Assembly (NCBI RefSeq): GCF_000373365.1 | Contig: NZ_KB891192.1 | Span: 51,088-115,087 of the forward strand | Reading direction: 5' to 3' | DNA: 64,000 nucleotides | Source: Parafrankia discariae | GTDB lineage: Bacteria; Actinomycetota; Actinomycetes; Frankiales; Frankiaceae | Part shown: in pieces, positions 34,803-42,848 of the stretch | How positions within the stretch are numbered: the first letter of the stretch is position 1 | How the letters are laid out: every line of letters starts with the position of its first letter | The notes under the pieces: model-generated | The model's input: the letters and a program-made list of their open reading frames with translations, nothing else | Database searches by the model: none | Told to the model about the DNA's origin: nothing | Translations under genes and position numbers: made by a program

Positions 34803-35588
34803 CTAGACCGAGAGCGCGAACCCGCCGGTGACCCGCAGCGTCTCCCCGGTGATGAAGGCCGCCGCGTCGGAGACCAGGTAGAGCAGCGCGTTCACCACGT
34901 CCCGCTCCTCGCCCTCGCGCGCCAGGACCTGCTGCGCGAGGACGCGCGCCACCTCGGCCGCGGGCAGCTCGGCCCGCACGGTGTCGGTCAGGATCAGCCC
35001 GGGGGCGATCGCGTTGACCCGGACGCCGGCCGTGGCCAGCTCGCGGGCGAACTGCGCGGTGAAGCCGCGCACCGCGAGCTTGGAGACGCCGTAGGCGGTC
35101 CGGTTGGCATAGGCCGCCGAGGAGGAGATGTTGACGACGGCGGCGCCCGGCCGCCCGCCCATCGCGTCCTTCGCGGCCAGCGTGCAGATGACGACACCCA
35201 TCACGTTGACCTCGAACAGCCGGCGGATCCGGCCGGCGCCGAGCTCGGCGGTCGGCTTGTTGAAGGCGGCCGAGTGCAGCCCCGCGTTGTTGACCAGGAT
35301 GTCCAGCCCGCCGTGCGTGCGGACGATGTCGGCCACCACCTCGCCGACGCGGGCCTCGTCCGTCACGTCACAGGCGACCCCGGTCGCGCTGCCGCCGAGC
35401 GCGGTGAGCTCGGCCGCGGCGGCCGCGGCGACGTCACCGTCGATGTCGGCCAGCACGACATGCGCCCCGCGCTCGGTCAGCGCGGCGCCGAACGCCTTGC
35501 CGAAGCCGCGGCCGCCCCCCGTTATCAGCGCGACCTTGCCGGTGTGTTCCTTGGCCGGCGTCTCGGCGTCCGGCTTCTCGTCGGGCAT
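34803..35588 (-). CDS. Short-chain dehydrogenase/reductase
   Basis: 261 aa. TGGGRGFGKAFG near residue 23, NNAGLHSAAF, catalytic ISSSAAYAN and YGVSK, then NAIAPGLILTDTV and the C-terminal TGETLRVTGGFAL. AAGGAG precedes ATG 35588. It lies 82 bp after the racemase gene and 29 bp before the kinase gene. Probably oxidises a 3- or 4-hydroxyacyl intermediate; the substrate is not shown by sequence. Confidence 0.92.
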   Translation of the reverse strand: MPDEKPDAETPAKEHTGKVALITGGGRGFGKAFGAALTERGAHVVLADIDGDVAAAAAAELTALGGSATGVACDVTDEARVGEVVADIVRTHGGLDILVNNAGLHSAAFNKPTAELGAGRIRRLFEVNVMGVVICTLAAKDAMGGRPGAAVVNISSSAAYANRTAYGVSKLAVRGFTAQFARELATAGVRVNAIAPGLILTDTVRAELPAAEVARVLAQQVLAREGEERDVVNALLYLVSDAAAFITGETLRVTGGFALSV

Positions 35589-35670
35589 GGATCTCCTTCG
35601 ATCGTCGTCATGCGGCGGTCGGTGGTCGGTGGGTCGCCGGGCCGGAACGGCCGCGGGCGCCGCCGGAGCC

Positions 35671-36810
35671 CTAAGCGATCACACCCGCGTCGCGCAGCGC
35701 CGCCCGCTCCGTCTCGGTCAGCCCGAGCTCGATCAGGATCTCGGTCGAGTGGCTGCGCCAGCCCGACCGGGGACGTTCGACGGCCGGGGACGCGGACAGC
35801 CGGGGCGCGGGCGCCGGCTGCGCGACGCCGCCCCACTCGACGAACGTCCCGCGCTCGCGCAGCTCGGGCGAGGCCGCCGCCTCCGCCAGGCTCAGCACCG
35901 GCGTCACGCAGGCGTCGACGCCGTCGAACAGCTTCGCCCACTCGTCCCGGGTGCGCGCGGCGAACAACTCCCCCAGGACGCGCTCCTGTTCGGGCCACGT
36001 CGACCGGTCGTGCTGCGGCCACCGCGCGGGGTCGAGCCCGAGGTTCTCCAGCAGCAGCCGGTAGAACTGCGGCTCCAGCGCGCCGACGGCGACGAAGCCG
36101 TCGTCGGCGGTGCGGTAGGTGCGGTAGAACGGGGCGCCGCCGTCGAGCAGGTTGTCGCCGCGGCGATCGCTCCACAGACCGGCCGCGAGCATCCCGTGCA
36201 TCATCGCCGTGAGGTTTGCGACGCCGTCGACCATGGCCGCGTCGACCACCTGGCCGCGGCCGGTCGCCGCGCGGTGGTGCAGGGCCGCGAGGACGCCGAG
36301 GGCGAGGTAGGAACCGCCGCCGGCGAAGTCGGCCAGCAGGTTGAGCGGCGGCAGCGGCGGCAGCTCGGCCGGTCCGGTCGGGTACAGGCCGCCAGCGAGG
36401 CCGGCATAGTTGATGTCGTGCCCGGCCTGTTGCGCGCGCGGGCCCGACTGCCCCCAGCCCGTCGCCCGCCCGTACACCAGGCGAGGGTTGACGGCCAGCA
36501 GCTCGTCCGGGCCGAGCCCGAGCCGCTCGGCGACGCCGGGGCGCATTCCCTCCAGGAACACGTCCGCCGTCTCGACCAGCCGCAGCACCACCGAACGACC
36601 CGACGGATGCCGGACGTCGACCCCGATGCCACGCTGCCCCCGGGTGCGCGGATCGTCCTCCAGCGGCAGGCCGGTGACGCCACCGGGCCGGTCGGCCCGG
36701 TCGATCCGGATCACCCGGGCGCCCAGGTCGGCGAGCAGCATGGCCGCGAACGGGACCGGCCCGAGCGCGCTCAGGCACACGACCGTGACGTCGTCCAGCG
36801 CCTGTGTCAT
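35671..36810 (-). CDS. CaiB/BaiF family protein, alpha-methylacyl-CoA racemase-like
   Basis: 379 aa. The racemase-type catalytic pair can be placed: His in QAGHDINYAGLAGG and Asp in GQVVDAAMVDG, together with YRTADDGFVAVGALEPQFY, which is characteristic of alpha-methylacyl-CoA racemases rather than CoA-transferases. It would epimerise a 2-methyl branched acyl-CoA so that a stereospecific dehydrogenase can act, pointing to an isoprenoid-like, sterol-side-chain-like or other methyl-branched substrate. ATGA overlap with the hydratase stop. Confidence 0.9.
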   Translation of the reverse strand: MTQALDDVTVVCLSALGPVPFAAMLLADLGARVIRIDRADRPGGVTGLPLEDDPRTRGQRGIGVDVRHPSGRSVVLRLVETADVFLEGMRPGVAERLGLGPDELLAVNPRLVYGRATGWGQSGPRAQQAGHDINYAGLAGGLYPTGPAELPPLPPLNLLADFAGGGSYLALGVLAALHHRAATGRGQVVDAAMVDGVANLTAMMHGMLAAGLWSDRRGDNLLDGGAPFYRTYRTADDGFVAVGALEPQFYRLLLENLGLDPARWPQHDRSTWPEQERVLGELFAARTRDEWAKLFDGVDACVTPVLSLAEAAASPELRERGTFVEWGGVAQPAPAPRLSASPAVERPRSGWRSHSTEILIELGLTETERAALRDAGVIA

Positions 36811-37622
36811 GCGTCCCGCCAGACCGGAGCGCGCCGCTCCCGGAAGGCGGCCACGCCCTCGGCCGCGTCGCCGGAGGCGAACACCGGTTCGAACAGCGCC
36901 CGCTGCCGCTCGAAACCCTCGCCGACCGGCCAGTCGGCGGACTCCACCGCGACCCGCTTGGACGCCCGCACCGACATCGGCGCGCTGCCGGCGACCACGG
37001 CCGCGAGGTCGAGGGCGCCGGCCAGCGCCCCGCCGTCGTCGACCAGCCGGTTCACCAGGCCGAACCGGGCGGCGTGCTCGGCCCCGAGCGGGGCGCCGGT
37101 GAGGAGCAGTTCCATGGCGAGCATGTGGGGCAGCCGGCGCGGCAGGCGGAAGGCGCCGCCGCCGCGCGCGGCCAACCCGCGACGGACCTCCGGCAGCCCG
37201 AACCGCGCCCCGCGGCCCGCCACCACCAGGTCGCAGGCGAGGACGATCTCGAAGCCGCCGCCCAACGCCCACCCCTCGACCGCCGCGATCAACGGCTTCG
37301 CGGGCGGCCGTTCGACCAGCCCGGCGAAGCCGCGCACCGGGTCCGAGGTCTTCTCCCCGGCGGCGAACGCCTTGAGGTCCATGCCCGCGCAGAAGCTCGG
37401 GCCGGCACCGTGCAGCACCGCGACCCGCAGCTCCGGAGTCGAGTCGAGCAGGTCGAGGGCGGCCGCGATGCCGCGGGAGACCCCGCCGTTCACGGCGTTG
37501 CGCTGGTCGGGACGGTTGATCGTGATCGTGAGGACCCCGTCCTCACGGCGCACCAGGACGTCGTCCGAGGGAGCTGATGCTGGCAGCGGAGGCTCCTTGC
37601 TCAGGTTCTCTATAGAGAACAT
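36807..37622 (-). CDS. Enoyl-CoA hydratase/isomerase (crotonase family)
   Basis: 271 aa from ATG 37622. INRPDQRNAVNGG, GPSFCAGMDLKAF, EGWALGGGFEIVLACDLVVAG, FGLPEVRRGLAARGGG: a paralog of 30801-31565, again lacking the second catalytic Glu. The start is uncertain. ATG 37622 has no ribosome site and its first codons are the operator palindrome, so a near-leaderless transcript or a rare CTG start at 37586 behind AAGGAG are alternatives. First gene of the operon divergent from the IclR regulator. Confidence 0.88.
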   Translation of the reverse strand: MFSIENLSKEPPLPASAPSDDVLVRREDGVLTITINRPDQRNAVNGGVSRGIAAALDLLDSTPELRVAVLHGAGPSFCAGMDLKAFAAGEKTSDPVRGFAGLVERPPAKPLIAAVEGWALGGGFEIVLACDLVVAGRGARFGLPEVRRGLAARGGGAFRLPRRLPHMLAMELLLTGAPLGAEHAARFGLVNRLVDDGGALAGALDLAAVVAGSAPMSVRASKRVAVESADWPVGEGFERQRALFEPVFASGDAAEGVAAFRERRAPVWRDA

Positions 37623-37628
37623 TGTTCT
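37605..37628. promoter_or_regulatory. IclR-type operator: 16-bp palindrome plus third half-site
   Basis: GTTCTCTATAGAGAAC (37605-37620) is a perfect palindrome. AGAAC-ATT-GTTCT (37616-37628) overlaps it, giving three half-sites. It lies between iclR (ATG 37688) and the divergent hydratase operon. It has the same GTTC-N8-GAAC-AT form as the site before the thiolase operon at 17818, so one regulator may read both. Confidence 0.65.
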
Positions 37629-37687
37629 GGCATTAGCATCACCAGGTGCGCCGCACGCCGTCAAGACCGCACCTTCGAGGAGGACGA

Positions 37688-38557
37688 ATGCCGGACCGAG
37701 ACAGCCGGACCGGCCACGAACTCCACGCCCCCGCCTCGCGGGTACCGGCGATCGAGCGGGCCTTCGGCGTGCTGCTGTCGCTGACCCGGTCCGGGCCGGC
37801 GCCGCTGACCGAGATCGTGGCGGCCACCCGGCTCAACAAGAGCACGGCCTTCTACATCCTGCGTTCGCTCGTCGAGCTCGACGCGGTCCGCTACGACCAG
37901 CGCGCCCGCACCTACTCCCTCGGCCCGGCGCTCGTGGAGCTCGGCAACGCCGCCAGCCGGCAGTTCGACCTGGTCGCGGTGGCCCGGCGCGACCTGGCCG
38001 GGCTGGTCGCCCAGTTCGAGGCCACGGTCGTGCTCTACCGCCGGATCGGCACCGGCGAGGTGTCCATCATCGACCGGTTCGAACGTGACCACGGGGTGCA
38101 CATCACCGTCGAGCCGGGCGCGCGGCTGCCGATCCAGGGCGGTTCGTTCGGGCGCGCGTTCCTCGCGTTCGACCCGCCGGCGACCGCGGCCGAGGCGCTG
38201 GCCGGCGGGCTGGTCCGGTTCACCGAACGCAGCACCACCGACCTGGCCGAGTTCGCCCGCGAGCTCGACGCCGTCCGCGAGCGCGGCTGGGCGGTCGATC
38301 ACCAGGGCTTCGCCCTCGGCGTGAGCACGGTGGCGGCACCGGTGTTCGACACCGACGGCTCGGTGTCACTGGTCGCGGCGGCCGTCGGCTTCACCAGCCG
38401 CTTCACCGACGAGCTGACCGCGGACATCGGCGCCCGGCTGCGGCTGGCCTGCGACCGGATCGGCCGCCCCTTCGCGGCGGTCACCGCCGCCACCGGCCCG
38501 GTAGATCAGGCCGACGAGGTCCACGACCTCGACGAGGTCCGCTCACCGCAGGGCTGA
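37688..38557 (+). CDS. IclR-family transcriptional regulator
   Basis: 289 aa. N-terminal winged HTH (AIERAFGVLLSLTRSGPAPLTEIVAATRLNKSTAFYILRSLVELDAV), then a GAF-like IclR effector domain with GSFGRAFLAF and DHQGFALGVSTVAAPVFD. IclR proteins bind small carboxylates and commonly control the adjacent divergent catabolic operon. AGGAGG lies directly before ATG 37688. The palindrome at 37605-37628 is its probable operator. The 3' end overlaps the convergent acyl-CoA dehydrogenase by 15 bp. Confidence 0.93.
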   Translation: MPDRDSRTGHELHAPASRVPAIERAFGVLLSLTRSGPAPLTEIVAATRLNKSTAFYILRSLVELDAVRYDQRARTYSLGPALVELGNAASRQFDLVAVARRDLAGLVAQFEATVVLYRRIGTGEVSIIDRFERDHGVHITVEPGARLPIQGGSFGRAFLAFDPPATAAEALAGGLVRFTERSTTDLAEFARELDAVRERGWAVDHQGFALGVSTVAAPVFDTDGSVSLVAAAVGFTSRFTDELTADIGARLRLACDRIGRPFAAVTAATGPVDQADEVHDLDEVRSPQG

Positions 38558-39700
38558 GTGACCGAGCAGCGCCTTGCCCAGGTGCAGGATCTGGATCTGG
38601 CTGGTGCCCTCCGGGATCGTCGCCTCGCGCGCGTCGCGGAAGTAGCGCTCCACCGGCGACTCCTCCATCAGCCCGGCGCCGCCGTGCACCTGCAGGGCCA
38701 GCGTGGCCGCCCGGCCCGCCGACTCCCCGCAGTAGTACTTCGCCATCGAGCACTCGTAGCGACCCGGCTCGCCGGCGTCGATGGCCCGCGCGGCGTTGTA
38801 CCCCAGCAGCCGTGAGGTCTCGGTGAGCGTGGCGATCTCCACCACCATCTGCTGGATGAGCTGGAAGGCGGCGATCGGCTTGCCGAACTGCTCCCGCTGC
38901 CGGCAGAACGCGATCGACGCCTCGAGGCAGGCCTGGGACAGGCCGACCGCGCCCATCGCCATGTTCAGCCGCCCCGCGTTCACCGCCTTCATGCCCAGCG
39001 ACAGCCCGCCGCCCAGCGTGCCGAGCACGTTGGCCGCGGGAACATAGGTGTCCTGGAAGGACAGCTCGCAGCTGGTCGTCGAGCGAAGCGGCATGTGCGG
39101 GATGTCGTGCACGCCGAACTCGGACTCGGCGGCGTCGACCAGCAGCGCCGTCACCCCGTGATCGGTCCCGTCGTGATCGACCACCCGGGCGAACAGGATG
39201 CCGAAGTCGCAGCCCAGCGCGTTGGTGATGTAGAGCTTGCTGCCGTTCACCAGGTAGCCGTCGCCGCTGGCGCGCGCGATCGTGCGCAGCGCCCCGGCGT
39301 CGGAGCCGGCGCCGGGCTCGGTGAGCCCGAACCAGCCGAAGCGGCTCCCGGCCAGCAGCGGCTGCAGGAACCGCGCCCGCTGGTCCTCGTCGGCCGCGGC
39401 GGCCAGCGTCCGGGCGACCATGCCCTGGACGTTCACCGTCGTGCGCAGGGAGCCCCAGCAGCGGCCGGCCTCCTCCATGAGGATCGCCTGCATCATCATC
39501 GGCAGCTCGTCGCCGCCGAGCGCCTCGGGCACCCCGCCGCGGACGTAGCCGAAGTCGTAGAGCTGCGGCAGTAGCTCCCACGGGAAGGTGCGCGCCCGCT
39601 CGTGCTCCCCGACCTCCGGCGCGACCACCTTGTCGAGGAACGACCGGACCGAGTCGCGCAAGGCGCGTTCCTCGTCACCGAGGAGAACCGTCGACATCAT
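38543..39700 (-). CDS. Acyl-CoA dehydrogenase
   Basis: 385 aa. GWFGLTEPGAGSD, GYLVNGSKLYITNA, REQFGKPIAAFQLIQQM, and LQVHGGAGLMEESPVERYFRDAREATIPEGTSQIQILHLGK. Unlike several neighbours it keeps the catalytic-type EGT-Q motif, so it should be a self-sufficient homotetramer of the short/medium-chain or glutaryl-CoA type. Starts at one of two adjacent ATGs (39700/39697) behind GGGGTGA. Last gene of the eight-gene minus-strand operon, but with its own candidate promoter inside the preceding gene. Confidence 0.92.
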   Translation of the reverse strand: MMSTVLLGDEERALRDSVRSFLDKVVAPEVGEHERARTFPWELLPQLYDFGYVRGGVPEALGGDELPMMMQAILMEEAGRCWGSLRTTVNVQGMVARTLAAAADEDQRARFLQPLLAGSRFGWFGLTEPGAGSDAGALRTIARASGDGYLVNGSKLYITNALGCDFGILFARVVDHDGTDHGVTALLVDAAESEFGVHDIPHMPLRSTTSCELSFQDTYVPAANVLGTLGGGLSLGMKAVNAGRLNMAMGAVGLSQACLEASIAFCRQREQFGKPIAAFQLIQQMVVEIATLTETSRLLGYNAARAIDAGEPGRYECSMAKYYCGESAGRAATLALQVHGGAGLMEESPVERYFRDAREATIPEGTSQIQILHLGKALLGHSALR

Positions 39701-39719
39701 TCACCCCACGCAATAGCCA

Positions 39720-40820
39720 TTAATTAGTTAGCTCATTATACCTATCACGATAAGTTCCGGGAAGCGACGCCGACGCGTACTCCTTGAGCCGCTCGACGTC
39801 GGCGAGCCGCCCGCGGTGGGTTCCGGCCAGCGGCAGCCCGTTCAGCGTGGTCACCCCGCTCTCGGCGAACGCAGCCACCCGCTCCCGCACGTACCCGGGC
39901 GGCCCGATCAGCGAGACGCCACGCACCAGCCGCTCCGGCACCGCGGCAGCGGCCTGCGCCTTGCGCCCGGCGAGGTAGTGGTCCTGCACCTCGGCGGCCG
40001 CCGCCGCGAACCCGTAGCGGCCGGCGAGCTCGTTGTAGAAGTTCCGGCCCCGGGCACCCATGCCGCCGACGTAGAGCGCGAGGTGCTCGCGCACGGCCTG
40101 GACGGCGGTCTCGATCTCCACGGCGTCCTCGCTGATCAGCAGCTGGGTGGGCACCACGATGTCGAGCGGCCCCAATGTGCTCGGCCGCCGAGCCCGACCG
40201 GCCGCCAGCGCCGCACCGAAGGCGGCCGGCGCGGCCTCGGGGAAGTAGAAGATCGGCTCCCAGCCGTCGCCGATCTCGGCGGCCAGCTCGACGTTCCTCG
40301 GTCCCAGCGCGGCGAGCACGATCGGCACCGCGGACCGAACCGGGTGGTTGATCAGCTTCAGCGGCTTCCCCAGACCGCTGCCGCCGTGCGCGGCGTCCAG
40401 CGGCAGGTGGTAATGCCGGCCCTCGTAGCGCAGCGGCTCGCGCCGCCAGACCGCCCGGCAGATCTCGACGACCTCGCGGGTGCGCCCGAGCGGGGCGTCG
40501 TAGCGCACGCCGTGGAACCCCTCGACCACCTGTGGCCCCGACGCGCCCAGGCCGAGCACGAAGCGGCCGTCGGAGACGTAGTCCAGCCCGGCCGCCGTCA
40601 TGGCCAGCAGGGCCGGGGTGCGCGAGTAGACGTTCAGGATGCTGGTGGCCAGCAGCACCGTCGAGGTCCTGGCCGCCAGGTAGCCCAGCTGGCTCACCGA
40701 GTCGAAGCTGTAGGCCTCCGGGAGCATGACCAGGTCGAGCCCGGCCGCCTCGAAGTCGCGCAGGTCCGCGACGGTCTCGGTGAAGCCGCCGGAGTACTTC
40801 AGCGGCATCCCGACCCTCAC
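39720..40820 (-). CDS. LLM-class F420-dependent oxidoreductase
   Basis: 366 aa TIM-barrel protein. GGFTETVADLRDFEAAGLDLVMLPEAY, LATSILNVYSRTPALLAMTAAGLDYVSDGRFVLGLGASGPQVVEG, and GDGWEPIFYFPE. The VSDGR-LGLG-SGPQVVEG segment is characteristic of F420-dependent reductases and dehydrogenases in actinobacteria. GTG 40820 overlaps the thiolase stop (GTGA). Its last 12 codons are unusually AT-rich because they double as a probable promoter for the next gene. Confidence 0.92.
   Translation of the reverse strand: MRVGMPLKYSGGFTETVADLRDFEAAGLDLVMLPEAYSFDSVSQLGYLAARTSTVLLATSILNVYSRTPALLAMTAAGLDYVSDGRFVLGLGASGPQVVEGFHGVRYDAPLGRTREVVEICRAVWRREPLRYEGRHYHLPLDAAHGGSGLGKPLKLINHPVRSAVPIVLAALGPRNVELAAEIGDGWEPIFYFPEAAPAAFGAALAAGRARRPSTLGPLDIVVPTQLLISEDAVEIETAVQAVREHLALYVGGMGARGRNFYNELAGRYGFAAAAAEVQDHYLAGRKAQAAAAVPERLVRGVSLIGPPGYVRERVAAFAESGVTTLNGLPLAGTHRGRLADVERLKEYASASLPGTYRDRYNELTN
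39721..39745 (-). promoter_or_regulatory. Candidate internal promoter/operator for the acyl-CoA dehydrogenase
   Basis: On the minus strand GGTATAAT (TATAAT at 39740-39735) is a perfect -10 box, followed by GCTAACTAATTAATGG, which resembles the GntR-upstream GCTAACT repeats. It lies in the last codons of the LLM gene, 35 bp before the dehydrogenase ATG. The -35 is weak. Confidence 0.5.
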
Positions 40821-41983
40821 GGCGCCTCGATGACCACTGCGCCGCCCTGGCCGCCCGCGGCGCACATCGCCGCCACCGCGATCCCGCCGCCGCGCCGGCG
40901 CAGGTGGTGCGTCAGCGTGGTCAGCATCCGCGCCCCGGAGGCGGCGACCGGATGCCCGAGGCTGCAGCCGCTGCCGTACTGGTTGACCAGATCGTCCGGG
41001 ACCCCCAGGAGGCGGCAGGCGGCGATCGGGACCGAGGCGAAGGCCTCGTTGATCTCCCAGGCGTCCACGTCGGCCACCCCGAGCCCGGCCCGCTCCAGCA
41101 CCCGCGGGATGACCTCCACCCCGGCCATCCCGGTGCGGTGCGGGGCCACGCCGAGGGCCGTCCAGGCCCGCACCCGGGCCAGCGGGGTGAGGCCTCGCTC
41201 CCGGGCGAGGTCGTCGCTGACGATCATCAGGGCCGCGGCGGCGTCGTTCACGCCGCTCGCGTTCCCCGCGGTGATGCCGAAGCCCTCGATCTCGGGGCGC
41301 AGCGGCTTCAGCGTGGCCAGCTTCTCCAGCGTCGAGCCCCGCCGCGGGTGCTCGTCGACGGCGAAGCGGATCTTCTCCCCCGCCGCGACGACGTCGATCG
41401 GGACGATCTCGTCGTCGAAGACGCCGGCGTCGATCGCGGCGATCGCCCGGTCGTGGGAGCGCTTGGCCCAGGCGTCCAGCTCCGCGCGGGTGATGCCCAC
41501 CTCCAGCGCGGTGTTCCAGCCGACGGCGAGGGTCACGTCGTCGGTGGCGCCCTCGTAGTAGGGAAAGGTGGGGTTGAACCCGGCGCGCGGCTCGTCCGAT
41601 CCGGGCACCCGCCACGACAGCCTGGGGTTCATCGACGAGGAGTGGGTGCCGCCGGCGACGACCGCGCGGTCCATCCCGGCCCGGATCGTCGCCGCCGCGT
41701 TGCCGACCGCCGCGAGGCTCGCCGCGCAGTGGCGGTTCACGGCCTGGCCCGGCGCCGCCGTCAGCCCGGCCGCGAAGGCGGCGTACCTGGCGATGTCGCC
41801 GCCGCCGGCCAGCTCCTCGGCGAGGATGACGTCGTCGACGTCCTCGGGCGCCAGCCCCGAGCGGTCCACCGCGGCCCGGACGACCACCGTGGCCAGCTCC
41901 TCGGCCGGGGTGTCCCGCAGCGTCCCCTTGAACGACGTCGCGATGGGCGTGCGCACCGCACTGACGATCACGGCGTGGGCCAT
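40817..41983 (-). CDS. Acetyl-CoA acetyltransferase / 3-ketoacyl-CoA thiolase
   Basis: 388 aa. Nucleophile in AVNRHCAASLAAVGNAA (C about 86), WEINEAFASVPIAA, SLGHPVAASGARM and the second cysteine AAMCAAGGQGG. Same reaction as the thiolase at 16651 but a distinct subfamily (NRHCAAS rather than DRACGSS). Start ATG 41983 with GAGGAG about 11 bases upstream. In the middle of a tightly packed operon of three acyl-CoA dehydrogenases, LLM enzymes and an isomerase-like protein. Confidence 0.93.
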   Translation of the reverse strand: MAHAVIVSAVRTPIATSFKGTLRDTPAEELATVVVRAAVDRSGLAPEDVDDVILAEELAGGGDIARYAAFAAGLTAAPGQAVNRHCAASLAAVGNAAATIRAGMDRAVVAGGTHSSSMNPRLSWRVPGSDEPRAGFNPTFPYYEGATDDVTLAVGWNTALEVGITRAELDAWAKRSHDRAIAAIDAGVFDDEIVPIDVVAAGEKIRFAVDEHPRRGSTLEKLATLKPLRPEIEGFGITAGNASGVNDAAAALMIVSDDLARERGLTPLARVRAWTALGVAPHRTGMAGVEVIPRVLERAGLGVADVDAWEINEAFASVPIAACRLLGVPDDLVNQYGSGCSLGHPVAASGARMLTTLTHHLRRRGGGIAVAAMCAAGGQGGAVVIEAP

Positions 41984-42032
41984 GGCTGTACCTCTCCTCG
42001 ATGAACGGTGGGCTTGCCCGGCGCCGGGCCTG

Positions 42033-42848
42033 TCAGGCGCCGAGGTCGGTGAGCAGGTCGGTCAGCCACGTGACCGCCCGGGCCGCCGCCGGCCGGGTCC
42101 CGAGGGCGTCGATCCGCGGCCCGCTCAGCTCGCAGTCGAAGACGCCCTGGTAGCCGGCCTCGAGCAGCCAGCCCACGAGGCTCGCCAGAGGTACGTCGCC
42201 GTCGCCGGGCACGGCCCGGCAGGGCAGCGTCCGGTCGCCGAGGACCATGTCGCTGAGCTGCACATGCACGACGGCGTCGGCGTTCGCGGCGATCTCCGCC
42301 CGCAGTCCGCCTTCGGTCCAGACGTGGAACAGGTCCAGGCACACGCCCATCCCGGCCCGGCGGGCGAGCCGCAGCGCGTCGCGGAACGAATGGACGAACG
42401 TGAGGTCGGCGTACAGCCAGTTCGCCGGCTCGACCGCGAGGGTCACCCCGCGCCCGGCGGCGTGCTCGACGAGTTCGGTGACGGCATCCGCGTAGGCCGC
42501 GGCCCCCGCGTCCCAGTCCGCGCCCGGACGGGGTCCGGTCAGCCCGTACACCGTGCCCGCCCCGACGGCGGCGGCGTTGTCGACGTCCACCCGCGCCTCG
42601 CGCAGCTGTGCGGCGACGGCCCCGGCGCCGGACCGCAGATCAAGGCCCAGCGCCGCCGTCGTGGTCACCACGCGCACGCCGTGCCGGCGGCTCGCCGCGG
42701 CGACGGCCTCGGCGCCGGCCGCGCGTACTTTCGCCCCGGTCAGCGAGGCGTTCGTGACCCCGAGCGCCGCGACGGCCTCCAGGGTGTCGAGCGCGGACAG
42801 CTCCGGGAAGCACAGGCCGCTCACCGACACCCGCGGGTGCGGACTCAC
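42033..42848 (-). CDS. Xylose-isomerase-like TIM barrel (sugar phosphate isomerase/epimerase family)
   Basis: 271 aa. TIM barrel with metal-type residues in VEPANWLYADLTFVHSF, GVCLDLFHVWTEG, VHVQLSDMVLGDRTLP and PGDGDVPLASLVGWLLEAGYQGVFDCELSG. This AP-endonuclease-2 family covers isomerases, epimerases and 3-dehydroshikimate dehydratases; the specific activity is open. An unusual companion for beta-oxidation genes, perhaps acting on a ring-derived or hydroxylated intermediate. GTG 42848 overlaps the LLM stop by 4 bp. Confidence 0.88.
   Translation of the reverse strand: MSPHPRVSVSGLCFPELSALDTLEAVAALGVTNASLTGAKVRAAGAEAVAAASRRHGVRVVTTTAALGLDLRSGAGAVAAQLREARVDVDNAAAVGAGTVYGLTGPRPGADWDAGAAAYADAVTELVEHAAGRGVTLAVEPANWLYADLTFVHSFRDALRLARRAGMGVCLDLFHVWTEGGLRAEIAANADAVVHVQLSDMVLGDRTLPCRAVPGDGDVPLASLVGWLLEAGYQGVFDCELSGPRIDALGTRPAAARAVTWLTDLLTDLGA

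Noticed and set aside
35671..37272. 533-codon frame as an N-terminally extended racemase
   Set aside because: The extra N-terminus is an out-of-frame reading of the hydratase; ATG 36810 with ATGA overlap gives the family N-terminus.
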